From Macrobrachium rosenbergii (Eukaryota; Arthropoda; Malacostraca; Decapoda; Palaemonidae): a stretch of 64,000 nt of DNA. The notes under the pieces are model-generated. The model did no database searches. It saw only the letters and a program-made list of their open reading frames with translations, and was not told the DNA's origin. Location of the stretch: positions 1,322,501-1,386,500 of the forward strand of contig NC_089768.1 of NCBI RefSeq assembly GCF_040412425.1, written 5' to 3'. This document shows positions 50,501-61,487 of the stretch, one piece after another (the stretch's first letter is position 1; each line of letters opens with the position of its first letter). The position numbers and the translations under genes were made by a program.

Positions 50501-51227
50501 GAATTATCCTTTCCAAAATCAACATTGTTTTATGATCTTAGCTAATTCATGGACACCGAACATCGAAATAGCTTACCAGTGATTCAACAGGCATGTCATC
50601 TCAGTAACTGTAAAGTTGATTGATACGAGTACAAGAATACAATTAACATATGTGAATTCGATTTCTACAACCAGAGGTTCATTGTGAATTCGTTCTATCT
50701 TCCATCTAACTGGAAGCAGATCCTGCTACTTCTACGCCAATTTAGGTTTCGTTTAATAACTAATCATAAAATAACATGAAATGCAAATAAGTTTGACTGA
50801 TCGTAACTTTCCTTTCCTGATAATGGTCCTCTTCTTCGTAATTCATTTCAATTATTTGTTATCTTTTATTCCTATCTCTTTAAAGATTGTAAAGTACCTG
50901 GCAGTTTGAGCATTGTTTTCGGTAATTAATCCATTATCTCAAATTTAATGGAAAATGATTACTGGTAGTGCAGGTTGAATGGGAACTCCGCCCATATAAT
51001 GAAAATAATGGGCAGTTTTTTAACTATTTAATTTTCTTTTTAGAAGAGTAATCTCTGGGAAAACTAGAATATTTGACAGGGCAAACAATGTAATATCATT
51101 TCCTCAGTCTCTTTATTAATCTTATGCTGAAAGATGTAAGATTATGATTACTATTGCCATCTGAACATGCCTTAAAGTTTTTCGTGTATTTCGTATAAGG
51201 ACAACTTCTGAGCTGAAAAGGTTTTAC
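47570..51227. other. Anonymous 3.7-kb stretch
   Basis: No recognisable gene. The region is A/T-rich with only short frames lacking motifs (for example 49141-49377). Confidence 0.42.
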
Positions 51228-51444
51228 AAACTTGGGATCTTTCCTAGACAGTGACCCCAAGGGTTTTCAGGGGTCGTTATCTAGGACTAATATTTCCTGG
51301 GGGTCATTATCTTTATGATATTAACAGTCTTTTGTTTATAATTTTACGGTAATCCCCAACGGACTTGTACTAAACACGCCGCAAAGGTGGATACATACCG
51401 GGTTGAAACCCATGGGGGTCCCACTCTAGGAAAGATCCCAAACT
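51228..51444. repeat. 21-bp inverted repeat upstream of Gypsy pol end
   Basis: AAACTTGGGATCTTTCCTAG (from 51229) is the reverse complement of CTAGGAAAGATCCCAAACTT (from 51426). The roughly 175-bp loop contains GACCCC/GGGGTC words. Role unknown. Confidence 0.8.
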
Positions 51445-51521
51445 TGACTTCCTTTGAGGAAGACGCTATCGCCTTGGCCTGTTTCCCCACAGATGCACCC
51501 AGTCTTCCTGATTTTATGTGA

Positions 51522-51890
51522 ATATCTCTCCATCTCCCACCCTTGACTAGGCCCTACAGGGGACCTTTCCTTGTACTGGAAAGGAACAAGAAGGCATTCC
51601 GAATATCCATCCATGGGTGGGAAGACTGGGTGTCAATAGATCGTCTCAAACCCGCATTCCTGGAGGGGGGCAACGAAGGCGGACCCCAAGATCTCTTGCA
51701 GAATACAACAGCCCCTCAAACAACCCCGGTCGCAGGAAGGAGGCGAGGGCGTCCCCGGAAAACCCAGAAACCTGACGGAAAGGCACCCCAACAAACCAAT
51801 GCAGAGGACATTGGGGAAGGTGACCACCCTCTCCAGTTGACATCAAGAAAAAGAGGCCCCCTTTGTCGCCCCAGCAGATGCCTGGTTTAA
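51522..51890 (+). pseudogene. Ty3/Gypsy pol C-terminus (integrase tail)
   Basis: The open frame follows a stop at 51519 and includes LTRPYRGPFLVLERNKKAFR and WEDWVSIDRLKPAFLE, the chromodomain-less integrase tail common in arthropod Gypsy elements (PYRGPF-VLER--K-F---I-G----VSIDRLKPA). A basic, Pro/Gln-rich tail with GRRRGRPRK (an AT-hook-like stretch) ends at 51890. RT, RNase H and the integrase core are absent upstream. A purine tract ATGGGGGGGA (51911-51920) and the LTR start at 51925 follow directly, as expected for the 3' end of an LTR element. Confidence 0.85.
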
Positions 51891-51910
51891 TCAGACGTTG
51901 CCTCCGTCTT

Positions 51911-51920
51911 ATGGGGGGGA
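51911..51920 (+). other. Polypurine tract
   Basis: ATGGGGGGGA lies five bases before the LTR start and 20 bp after the pol stop. It is the plus-strand primer site by family analogy. Confidence 0.6.
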
Positions 51921-51924
51921 GTAT

Positions 51925-52203
51925 TGTAAAGTCCCCGCTCAACGCGTTCTCTGTGGAGAACATCCCGTTTTCTGCGGTGCCTTTCCACGACCTAAGGTTG
52001 ATCGAAATATATATTTATCATCATAATTGTAAACTGTGTATATGTTGTCTTTCTAAGCAATCATGTATTATGTACAAGTAACAAGTTATTTATGTTGTAT
52101 GTCAGACATTGTTGATCACTATGTTCTCTGTATGAACCTGTCCTGTTTTTTAAGGAACTAGTTTGACCTCGGGTCACCTGTAAATCTCTGTACCAGCAGG
52201 ATG
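51925..52203 (+). mobile_element. Ty3/Gypsy 3' LTR, right part interrupted
   Basis: Starts TGTAAAGTCCCCGCTCAACG, sharing the opening with the minus-strand LTR at 43954. It keeps GACCTCGGGTCACC near 52167-52180, but the TATA and AATAAA segment that follows in the other LTR is missing: at about 52203 sequence changes to the 41-bp minisatellite. So the LTR is probably cut by the insertion of the next element. Confidence 0.65.
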
Positions 52204-52376
52204 TGGATTGTTCGAATGAATGGATAAAAAGTCTCGTATGGACTTGGATTGGTCGCAATAAACAGATAAGGGGTCCCGTAAGGACGTGGATTGTTTGAAT
52301 GAACGGATACGAAGTCTTGTATGGACTTGGATTGTTCGCAATGAACAAATAAGGGGTCCCATAAGGACGTGGATTT
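52204..52376 (+). repeat. 41-bp minisatellite, four units
   Basis: Units start at TGGATTG near 52204, 52245, 52288 and 52329. Alternate units resemble each other most (AGTCT(C/T)GTATGGACT versus GGGGTCCC(G/A)TAAGGACG), giving an 83-bp higher-order period. Related to the array at 55628-56905. Confidence 0.85.
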
Positions 52377-52890
52377 AGCACAATGTTTAATGCTCACCTT
52401 AAATAATGTTTTACTTGGAGACGTTGGAGCTGGCTGGTGGTTAAATGATAAGGCTTACAAGTTGTATTGCTCTGGGCAATTTGAAAGCAGTAGAAACTGA
52501 TTATATGCAATTAGATGTGTGAATAAACAGTTTGGATAAAATGGATGAAATGTGATGAGGAAAAGATTGGGCTTATTTTGAAGTGTGCAAGATTTAACTG
52601 CGGTAGAATATGACAAGTACAAAAAATCTTTAATCTACTATGCACAGGCAAAATTATATTTGCCGAGATCACGTGTGCAAAAGAATGGAATGAAGTTACG
52701 CTACTCTACTGGACCTGGCGAGCACGTGACCATTGAGGAATGTGTTTACTTTACTGGTATGGAGTCACATGCGACTGGGTTTGTTATGACAGGATCTGCA
52801 CGTGTGGCACCTGATTGAGGGGAAACAACAACAAAAAAATGGCTGACGACTGCTGAGAGCACAAGAAGTTTGTTATGACAGGCAGCAGTC
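52377..52890 (+). repeat. Left copy of LTR-like direct repeat (unique part)
   Basis: Shares with 56906-57330, in order: TAGCACAAT, a GGAGCTG word, AAA-TGGGCTTATT or GAGCCTATT, CTATGCACA-GGCA, GATCACGTGTGC or GATCACGTATGC, CTATTGGACCTG, GCACGTGA, GACTGCTGAGAGCA or GACTGAGAGCATG, and TTTGTTATGACAGG or TTTGTTATGACTGG. Confidence 0.7.
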
Positions 52891-53452
52891 AGCCCCAAGG
52901 TTGTTTACGGTCAAATGGATGGGCGAGCGAACACCTGATTGTGAGCGAAGCATAAGGCAGAGGGTAGTTTTGGGAAACGACCTTAAAGTTCTGGGAAATG
53001 ATGGTAATGGCGCTGTGCCAGGTTGGCCCTCATACGGTGAGGGCCTAATGTCTCTGTTATATACTTTAAAATTTACCATGCCCTTGTAGGCATGAAAGGG
53101 AAGTCAAAGGACTTATATTACTGGAAGATCTGGCAATTTGCACTCTGCATTGACAGAGTGGGAAGCAAAGTAAGAGTGAGGAGCCATTCTAAGGCTTTAC
53201 AAAGGGATTCATAAATGGGCAGGGTTGCCAGGAATGTATTAAATTAATCAATTTGAAGGAAAAGAAAAAAAATATGATCAAAGTGGTAAAAGGAAGTACT
53301 GCAAGGAGAAATTAAACTACAAAGTTATAATGAAATAAATGGGTGAAGAAACCTGGCATCTTCCTCTGGATAGAGGTGCCAAAATCCTTCGAAAGATAAA
53401 GGTTAGGCTCTGTGCCAGACGGCACTAGTGTGAGGAGAGCTCATCGACTCTC

Positions 53453-55490
53453 TTAGGCTACTTGGAGCTTTCTATGCCCATGACCATTCTTCCTTGGACC
53501 TCTTTCAGGTCGATGGTTTGACTTTGCAGAATCCTGACTCATATTCGTGTCTGCAGAGGGCTGGAAAAGAGAGGAAGAGGTCACGGGGGGCATGAGAGGC
53601 TCGCAGGTCACAATGACCACCTCAGGCACGGGTTGCGAGGCCACACCTTTGGTTGAACTTCCACTATGGTCAGAGGAATCTGGATGGGACCCGAGTATAC
53701 TATGCGTTGGCTCTTGTACCAGCACTGGTAGTGGATCCAAGCCGGGGGAAGAGAAGCAATCCAGACTGGGATCTCTTGAAGGAGGATCTATGGCGTGCTT
53801 TGACACTGGCACTAAGGCATTCCCGGGCACAGGAATTAAATCTGGATCTTCTTTGACATCCGCGATGGGCGGAACGTGATGCTGTCCAGGACACTCAAGT
53901 GACACTGGGAGAGATTTTGCGTCAAATTTGGGATCTCCAGAAGGGAGATTCAGGGTGCGCCTGGGCACCGTGGCAGGGCCTGGCACTAAAACTGAATTTG
54001 GTAAAGGCTCATCGCTCAAAGCGGACGGAGCTTGGAATTGAGTTTTGAAGGCGTTAGTGCCCCTGAATTTTCGTAAATTAAGAGGGGACTGGAAATCCTG
54101 TCCCAGGGGGAGGTCATAGCCTTCAGGGACCTCCAGGGAGGTAAGTAACTACTGCAAGAGTGCAGATTTTAGAACTGTGAGGTCTTGTGACCCTCAATTT
54201 GACGGTGGGGAGAACCATCTTCATATGATTCATACACTCGATTGTGATAAGTTGATGCCTGTCCATGGTGGCTCCATAGAGGCCTTATCTTCCCTTATGA
54301 AAGAGACTTGCGTGCCATTTTCATTGATGCTGTGACCTGGCATGTGGGGTAGTTACCTTGAGGAGGTGCCACAAATGTAGGACCCTCAGCTGGAGGGCCT
54401 AAGGATTTTGGATTTGTAACTGCCAAAGTATCGGCGGGTGTACTTGTTTAATTAGGGCATTTTGCCCTATAATCTTTGCTTGGCACTGTCCCAGTGGAGG
54501 GAGCAGGCCCTTTGCTTTTCATCCAAGAGCCAGACGTGGTTCGTTGAGGCATTGTCCCATTTGGGGACTTAGAGGGAGTTTCTGACTGAATCTCAACCTT
54601 CAAGTGGCACTGTTCAATGGAGGTGCCCTGATTTTTTAGTGTCCACACACTGGCTTCTTTGGGTGATGCCAACTTTTGAGAGGTGGTTGAGAGTGGCTAG
54701 AGGTATGTGCAGAAGGTATATTTTGCACTCTAAAAAACTAAGACTAGGATGATGGGTATCCCAGCTGTCTGCCTAGCGACATCATTCGGCTACCGTCTTA
54801 GGGGCTTTATCACACAGGTGTGTAGCAAGAGCTGGAGGGGCATAGAATAGGAAGTCCTCGAACTGGAAAAGCTCGAGTATTTTGTCCACAGAGGTAGCTT
54901 TTAAGGAATCTAGCATTGTTTTAGGGCTTTGGTCATCTTGAAAATCCATTCGGACCAGGGTTTGATTTACCTCCTTCGGTAGGCTTTGCCACCTTTGTCT
55001 CCATCCCCCGGGATCAGGGATACTTCATCTGGAGAAGGTTTATAAGTCGCCAAAACCTTCTTGACATGGTCGAGCCAGGCTTCAGGCTCAGCCTTGTCCC
55101 ATTTTCTGATGAGATGAGGGTGCTGACACTGCTGAAGGTTGTGTGGGGAGAGGTGGTTACTGAGTTACGACCTCCTTAGGCTGTAGGGGCGAGCTGATGC
55201 CTTTCCCTCTCCCTCTCCTTTCTTTCTTTCTCCTTTTCTGCTCTTTCTTTCTGCTTCTCCTGTCTTTCCTTCTCCTTCTCCTGTCTTTCTGCCTCTTCCC
55301 TTTTCTGTAGGGCTTCTCTTTCTTTCTTTCTCACTCTTTAATCTTTTTGCCTGTCTCTCTCTGCCCTGGCAAAATCTACCCTCTCTTAGACCCACTTAGT
55401 CAGGATTTGCCCCGTCATTTCCATTTTCTTTCCAACTTCCATGTAGAACTTGTAGTCCTCGTTTAGTGAGGATCTGGTCAACTAAGACAT
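53453..55490 (-). pseudogene. Gypsy-like gag pseudogene
   Basis: Starts at an ATG (55488-55490) followed at once by a stop. EDYKFYMEVGKKMEMTGQIL and a charged Glu/Arg/Lys-rich coiled-coil stretch (55165-55395) form the N-terminal part. Further on, MLDSLKATSVDKILELFQFE and FLFYAPPALATHLCDKAPKT correspond to the SCAN-like capsid C-terminal helices of arthropod Gypsy gags (L-LF-FE-FL---P--LA--L-DK-PKT). The 188-residue end (53453-54019) is Pro/Ser-rich with a basic tail. No CCHC zinc knuckle was seen. Several stops and frame shifts. Identification rests on the order coiled coil, capsid-like block, Pro-rich tail. Confidence 0.6.
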
Positions 55491-55627
55491 CTTGAGAGGA
55501 TACTTAGATGGGCATGGCCCTCGGCTATGACAATAACGATTTAGGAAGCAGAGTAGGGGTCAATGGTGGTACCACTAATAAGTAGGAGTTCCCTGCAGAT
55601 GAGGTTGTACTGGCACTCAATCAAAAT

Positions 55628-56905
55628 TTGGTCTGAAGAACTTAGGTATGTTTGTAATGAACAATTCAGGGGGTCTCATAGGACTCAGACTTTGCTCCTA
55701 CTAACAGTTCCTCGTTGGACAGGTCGGTATAGTCCTCGGATAGCACTCTGCTGGGCCCACGTTCGAGTCTCCGGCCGGCCAGTGAAGAATTAGAGGAATT
55801 TATTTCTGGTGATAGAAATTAATTTCTCGGTATAATTTGGTTCGCATTCCACAATAAGCTGTAGGTCCCGTTGCTGGGTAACCAATTGGTTGTTAGCTAC
55901 GTAAAATAAGTCTAATCCTTCAGGCCAGCCCTAGGAGAGCTGTTAATCAGCTCAGTGGTCTTGTTAAACTAAGGTATCTTAACTGCTCCTACTAACAATT
56001 CAGGGTGTCTCTTAAGACTCAGATAGTTCCATAGAACTCAAATTCAAGATTTGTTCGTAATGAACGATGTAGGGTTGCCCTGTAGGACCCAGTTTGTTCA
56101 GTATGAATGATTCAAGGTGCCTCGTAAGACTCAGTTCGTAATGAACAATTTCAAGGTGTTCCAAAAGAACTCTGGTTTGTGCTAAATGAATGATTTCAGG
56201 GTGTCTCGAAACTGAAGTTGTTCGTGCTGAGTGATTCAGGGTGTCTCGTAAGCCTCAGGTTGTTCATATAAACGATTTCAGGGAGTCGCAAAAGACTCAA
56301 GATGTTCATGCTGAATGATTCAGGGTGTCTCGTAAGATTTAGATTGTTCATTATGAACGATTTCAGAGTGTCTCAAAAGACTCGAGTTGCTCGTGCTGAA
56401 CAATTCAGGATATCTTGTAAGACTCAGGGTGTCTCAAAAGACTCAGGTTGTTCTTGCTCAATGACTTCGGGGTGTCTCGGAAGGCTTAAGGTTGTTGGTG
56501 ATGAACTATTCAGGGTGTCTCAAAAGACTCAAGGTTGTTTGTGATGAACTATTCAGGGTGTCTCAAAAGACTCAAGGTTATTCGTGATGAACTATTCAGG
56601 GTGTCTCAAAAGACTCAAGGTTGTTTGTGATGAACTATTCAGGGTGTCTCGAAAGAACTGAGGTTGTTCGTGATGAACTATTCAGGGTGTCCCGAAAGAC
56701 TCAATTTTGTTCATTATGAACATTTTAGGGTGTCCTGAAAAACTCAGATTTCTTCGTTAGGAACAATTTAGGTTGTCTTGTAAGACTCAAATTGTTAATT
56801 TTGAATTATCTTAGGGTGTCTCGAAAGACTCAGTTTGTTCTTAATGCACGATTTTGGGATGTCATGAAAGACTCAGGTTTGTTCATTATGAACGATTCAG
56901 TGTTC
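55628..56905 (+). repeat. 41-42 bp minisatellite, about 20 or more units, split by a SINE
   Basis: Degenerate unit: TTGTTCGTAATGAAC followed by (A/G)ATTTCAGGGTGTCTCGAAAG and ACTCAGG. Copies run from 55628 to 55709, then from 55984 to about 56905. The three-unit stretch at 56500-56650 is the most homogeneous, hinting at recent expansion there. The related array at 52204 has only four units. Confidence 0.88.
55693..56000 (+). mobile_element. tRNA-derived SINE, second copy, with 17-bp target duplication
   Basis: TGCTCCTACTAACA(G/A)TT stands at 55693-55709 and 55984-56000 with one mismatch, bracketing a 274-bp body (55710-55983) homologous throughout to the SINE at 29647-29928 (GCCGGCCAGTGAAGAATTAG, TAGGTCCCGTTGCTGGGTAA, TGTTAATCAGCTCAGTGGTC). 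The tRNA-like head has B-box-like CGTTCGAGTCTCC. It inserted within the minisatellite. Confidence 0.93.
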
Positions 56906-57330
56906 TAGCACAATAATTAATGTAAGCCTTAACAAATTTTTTTGATTTGCTGAGAGACACTGGGGGAGCTGACGCAGTAGGTGGGAGGCTTACATAGAAA
57001 TTATACAACCATCGTGTACAATAGTTAGGGAGTTTAGTTCGTTTGAAAGGAAGTGAATGCATGGAGTGACGAGGAAAATGAGCCTATTCTAATACATAGA
57101 ATTCTCAGCAACAGGGTATAAAAAGTACTTACATTTACCATGCACAAGGCAGAATTAAGCTGCCTAATGATCACGTATGCAAGAAAAGAAAAAGATTAGG
57201 TTATTCTATTGGACCTGTGGTTGGCACGTGATCGGTTACATACATCTTACTCTACCTTAGAGGGTCGCATGATCGGTGATGACAAAGACTGAGAGCATGT
57301 GGGATTTGTTATGACTGGGCGGCGGGTCAC
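56906..57330 (+). repeat. Right copy of LTR-like direct repeat (unique part)
   Basis: Counterpart of 52377-52890 in the same orientation; shared words listed there. Similarity fades after TTTGTTATGACTGGGCGGCG near 57330. Confidence 0.7.
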
Positions 57331-59318
57331 ATATTTCAACTGTCTGGGCTAGGTGTGGGGTTCTCTCTCTCGTCTGGGAAGTTTCTTGCGTTTACAAAGG
57401 AAAGGTTGTGTGTTTTACGGACTTACAGTCTGTTACATAAGAATGGAAAAAAGGGACCTTATACATGCTGCAGGTTAGTTTATTTAGATTTCAAATTTCT
57501 ATTGGACCTTACCTTTATGTGCAAGTTTTCTGGGGTCCAAGTGGCCCGGAACAACATGCTGTTCTATAATGCACTATATTTAATTAAAATGGAACAGTGA
57601 AATTAATAGGTTTCTTACCAGATTCTAACACTTCCTATGATGCACGAGTGAGAGAGAGAAAATTTAATCCAGCGGGCGAAAATTGTTGGACAGGCCTTTG
57701 CTCGCGGCCAAGTAAATGTGTGCCTATCTAAAATTCCGCAATGACAAATTGTCTAGAGAACATGGGAAGGAAATACACACACTATTTCCTTTCTATCACT
57801 TGGATATTCACTTCATTTGCCTAGCTGTCCTATCAGTTAAGACATGCAGGGCTATCATGCATTAGCAATTGTAGGGTGTTAGATGCGTAGGATTGTAATG
57901 AAACCCCGGTGTCCAGTGATGCATGTATTGTAGAGTGACGCTTACTACAAGACCGCCAGTTGCATACTGAGCACTGAATCTGTTGGACGGAGACGCCAAC
58001 CTTCCCTCCGGTGGGAAAAACCGGTCTCGTTCTCTTCTACAATCTGACAGCAATAAAGCTCATGGATTGGTTAATGCTCTCTCTTCGCTATGACTAATTT
58101 TGCATGCATGCAGTCTATCAAGTTCCCAACACTGATTTTACAGTCATACTTTTTGTTCGTACCTAATATAAAAGTATAAAATGACAACACTTTTACTTAC
58201 ACTGTGGAACTGGCTCACTTGTGTGCTTATTTACAGGGTTTACGCTAAAGGTTCGTTTCTAGTCTTGCAACCAGCTTTTCAGCAATGCTGTTCAGCTGAT
58301 AGCTGCAATTGCAGGGTTCTTGCAAGGATGTAACTGCAAGATGCTGAGCATCGGTCTTCACTGATATGTTTTTCATCTGGCCCAGGGGTTAACTTGGCTG
58401 AAATAAGGCCATTGAATGGTTTTAAACTGAATATTCACGGAAACTTACCATGGGGAGGTACCATCTGACTTTACCTCTGGGTTCAGATAAAAGCAAATAA
58501 GAAAATGCAGCTTAAGGCCTCCTTCAAGTGAGGGAGTTATCAGGTAAACACTTAGGGTTCACTTAATCAATTATATTCACATTTAACACATAAATCAGAA
58601 GAATGGAGAATAATTATGGATAGGTAAGCAGAGTCCTGTCAAACAATCAAATATACAATAGATGAAAAGATCCATGAAGGAACACAAGGGTGACCTGCTT
58701 CAAAGGGCACCGTAATGGAGGATACAGTGGTTAGGCCACAGTGAACACGCAAGATGACAAGATAGTTCCACAGCTAGCACTCCTATCTGCAATCAAGAAT
58801 GCATACGGTTACTTAATGAGTCGACAGCATAAAATAAAGGGGATTTGAGGGGGTTGCACTTATGGTACCCAGCAACTCGATTCTGCAACAATGGTTAATA
58901 CTCCTATGTTAAGAATGTTAAGCACCTCACATATGAACACAGGTCTCACTGAGATAAATCACACTAAGGAAAGGAAATAAAATAGTGAGAGAAAATAACA
59001 GGAGGCGGGGCTGATGTCGAGAACCTTAATTTAGGTACATTACCTTCTTCAGGAGATGGGGTGGTTTCCTTGTCTTATGGCGCCAGCGATGGAGAGCAAT
59101 AGTGAAGGGTTCACTGCAAAAGTTACTCAGACTTCTAGACCCACCACGTGGGGAAGAACAAGGGGCAGCTCAAAGGGAGCAAGGGGACTGCAAATGTCCT
59201 GGATAGGGTATCCAACGTCTCTGAGCTCAACCGTGCTGTGCCCTTTTGTAGGGTCGGAGGATGAAGATTCCACTTGTTCTAGGTGGCGTTGTACTCACTG
59301 GCTTTCCATTTTAGTCAA
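57331..59318. other. Anonymous 2-kb stretch
   Basis: No gene recognised. 57890-58080 is GC-richer and ends in an AATAAA (58052), which could be the end of an LTR or other repeat, but no partner copy is in the window. Confidence 0.4.
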
Positions 59319-59480
59319 GTCAAAATAGGATTTGACCCCCAAAAAATTGCTAGAAAACATTTTTTGGTTAATTTTGGTTTGTATGGGGCTACTTTAGTAC
59401 ATCCCAAAAGTCTACCAAATTTGGTCAACCGAAAGTGGTAAAATTACATAATATCCAAGATGGCTGCCGATGAACAATTA
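59319..59480 (+). repeat. Left terminal inverted repeat of the CXC element
   Basis: Pairs with the right end (62225-62409). Contains CCAAGATGGCTGCC near 59455-59468, a close match to the YY1 binding consensus. Confidence 0.65.
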
Positions 59481-59597
59481 ATGTACAGCAAACTTCTAAA
59501 TGGCTGGTTTTAGACCCCATAAATGTATTACAAACACATATAAATATGATAGCTAAGATTCAAATGAGATAATGATTACATCATTAGGACAAGCCTG

Positions 59598-59626
59598 TGA
59601 CGTAATATTACGTCATAATGACGTAA
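59598..59626. promoter_or_regulatory. CRE/ATF-like palindrome cluster
   Basis: An 18-bp perfect palindrome TGACGTAATATTACGTCA (59598-59615) is followed by another TGACGTAA (59619-59626). These match the bZIP half-site TGACGT three times in 29 bp. It lies in the left subterminal part of the CXC element, downstream of the minus-strand gene. Role inferred from motif only. Confidence 0.4.
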
Positions 59627-60267
59627 AATGTTGATTTGTAGTTCGGGACAGTAAAAATTGCAGTAAACCCAAATATTGACCCCCTCATAATTAATCTGAA
59701 TGAAAAAATACCATGGGTACCAGAAATTTGAAAGGCCTCACCCTCACCCTCATGATCATACGTCACAGTTATAAGCCATGCAATATACACTACTTGTCAT
59801 ACATGGTGTCAAACCTTGTAACATTTGGTTAATATTGACTTTCGATGAACTAAAATATGACATCCCATAGACTCTGATAAGTTATGGATTATGATTTCCA
59901 TGTGACACAAAAAAAGATAAACACATGACGTTAGGGACCATCTCAAAATCAGCTGATGCCACACAAAACTTAACTTGGTTAGTCTCTCCATTAACCCCTC
60001 CCCTCCTCAAGAGACTAAAACGCCAAGGTAAATTGGCATAATGACCTCTGAAAGAATACATGAGTGATGACAACAACCTGAACAATCCTCAACCTCCTCA
60101 CCCTTAGACTAACCGAGTTTAGTCTTCTGCTTCATCAGTTAATTATGAGATGGTCCGGTATTATGACATAATTGCATAGCGGAAACACAACTTAAACAGA
60201 AAGTTAATACTAACATCAACCAATTTTAAATGCCTTTATGCCAGTGTTCTGCTCACAACATTGTGGT

Positions 60268-61487
60268 TTAAAATACAGCACTGTCTGCACGGTTGTCATC
60301 AGCATCTGCGTCAGGGTCCCCTGTACATTCATTATTTGGGTTGAAACAAGATTCGGCTTGGCAAGGTCCACATGCGGATGTACATGGAAGACCGTACTTC
60401 CTGCAACTACAACGTGTATTACAACAGCCAGATGTACAGTTACAATGAATCACTTTAAGTAGCCTTTCAGGAGCTGGCTTCTGGTCTGTCATAACTGGCA
60501 ACAAAAAGCTATCTTCCTGTTTCCAACCCCAGTTCTTTGGGTCCATCATTCCGTCTTTTCCCATCCACACAATGATCTGATAAAATGTGCGTAGTGAGTG
60601 GTACTTGGCAGCAGATACTGTTGGCGGCAGCTTCTCAGGTTTTACAAATGACTTTGCAGATGATACTTTTTTCGCAAGCAAGGTGTTTCGTAGGTTTGCC
60701 AGGGGTGTCCCAACTTTTCCTCCATACAAAGAAAAAAAAGTTTTGCATCCAGAATCAACAATCGTGGACAATTCCTGATCTGCTGTGGTGAAGACTGCCG
60801 CACATGACTTAATGACAGAGTCACGTTTGATCAATTTTTGAAATAGAGCCTTCTTACCAATTCCAAAAATTCTTGATGTGCTGTCACAACCTGTAAACGC
60901 ATGTACAAAAAGCAACTGCCTGGAAACTTCACATCCTAGGAGTTCTTTCAGAGAACAGATATCGTAAACATACTTAGATTTCAGTTTGTCCGATCGAAAA
61001 TAGAGCTTTTTGCTTTCCCTTTCTGTATAGTATAAAAAGTAGAATTAGAAGGTCCGTGTCTTCTCCAACTAAAGTTGTGTCTCTGTGTTTTGCAGATGCC
61101 ACTGCAGCTTTGACAATGTCAACATCTGCATCTCCATGTGCATGGATAACTTCACATCCCCTGTCTTTCAGTTTGTCGCAGATCAGGTTGATCATCTGTT
61201 GTTTATTGCAACCATTAGACAAAAAGTCCTCCATTCTCCCTGAAAAAACAGTGTTGAGTCAAAACGCACCACTTGGTGTGATTTACGTTGTCGCCTCTGG
61301 TGTTCATTGTCCTTGATACTGGGCTCACCACTGTATCCATCAAAAACTACGGTAGCCATTCCATACCTGGAAAAAGTGAAATTGACATATTCTTCAGCAA
61401 TTTTGCCGTAGCTGATCCCACTTTTCCATGATAAGCGATGCAGGAGAGATCCTCCATCAAGAACAAAATGGGTGCATGATATATACG
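60268..61487 (-). pseudogene. PIN-like/CXC-tailed protein of unknown function (frame-shifted)
   Basis: Three consecutive minus-strand frames. Part 1 (about 61487-61255) has THFVLDGGSLLHRL and VVFDGYSGEPSIKDNEHQRR. Part 2 (to 60974) has FLSNGCNKQQMI, VIHAHGDADVDIVKAA and TTLVGEDTDLLILL; the spaced Asp/Glu clusters resemble metal-binding residues of PIN/FEN-type nucleases. Part 3 is a 215-residue intact frame: HAFTGCDSTSRIFGIGK (5-21), LPPTVSAAKYHS (96-107), NWGW (128-131), and a Cys-rich block with 10 Cys at residues 158-190 (CNC ... CSCRKYGLPC ... CGPC), like a Tesmin/TSO1 CXC domain. I recall this architecture in multicopy uncharacterised arthropod and cnidarian proteins. One-base shifts near 61255 and 61015 separate the parts. 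The N-terminus of longer relatives is missing. Confidence 0.7.

Larger units (their letters stand above)
52204..57330 (-). mobile_element. Gag-only LTR-type retroelement with minisatellite-bearing direct repeats
   Basis: A gag-like pseudogene (53453-55490, minus) lies between two diverged direct repeats, 52204-52890 and about 55628-57330. Each has the same order: a 41-42 bp minisatellite, a TAGCACAAT-ATTAATG box, then about 450 bp of shared unique sequence ending in TTTGTTATGAC. Same orientation on both sides fits LTRs. No protease, RT or integrase is found in the 560 bp between gag and the left repeat, so this would be a pol-less, non-autonomous copy. Exact LTR ends, primer site and target duplication were not resolved. 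Confidence 0.5.
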
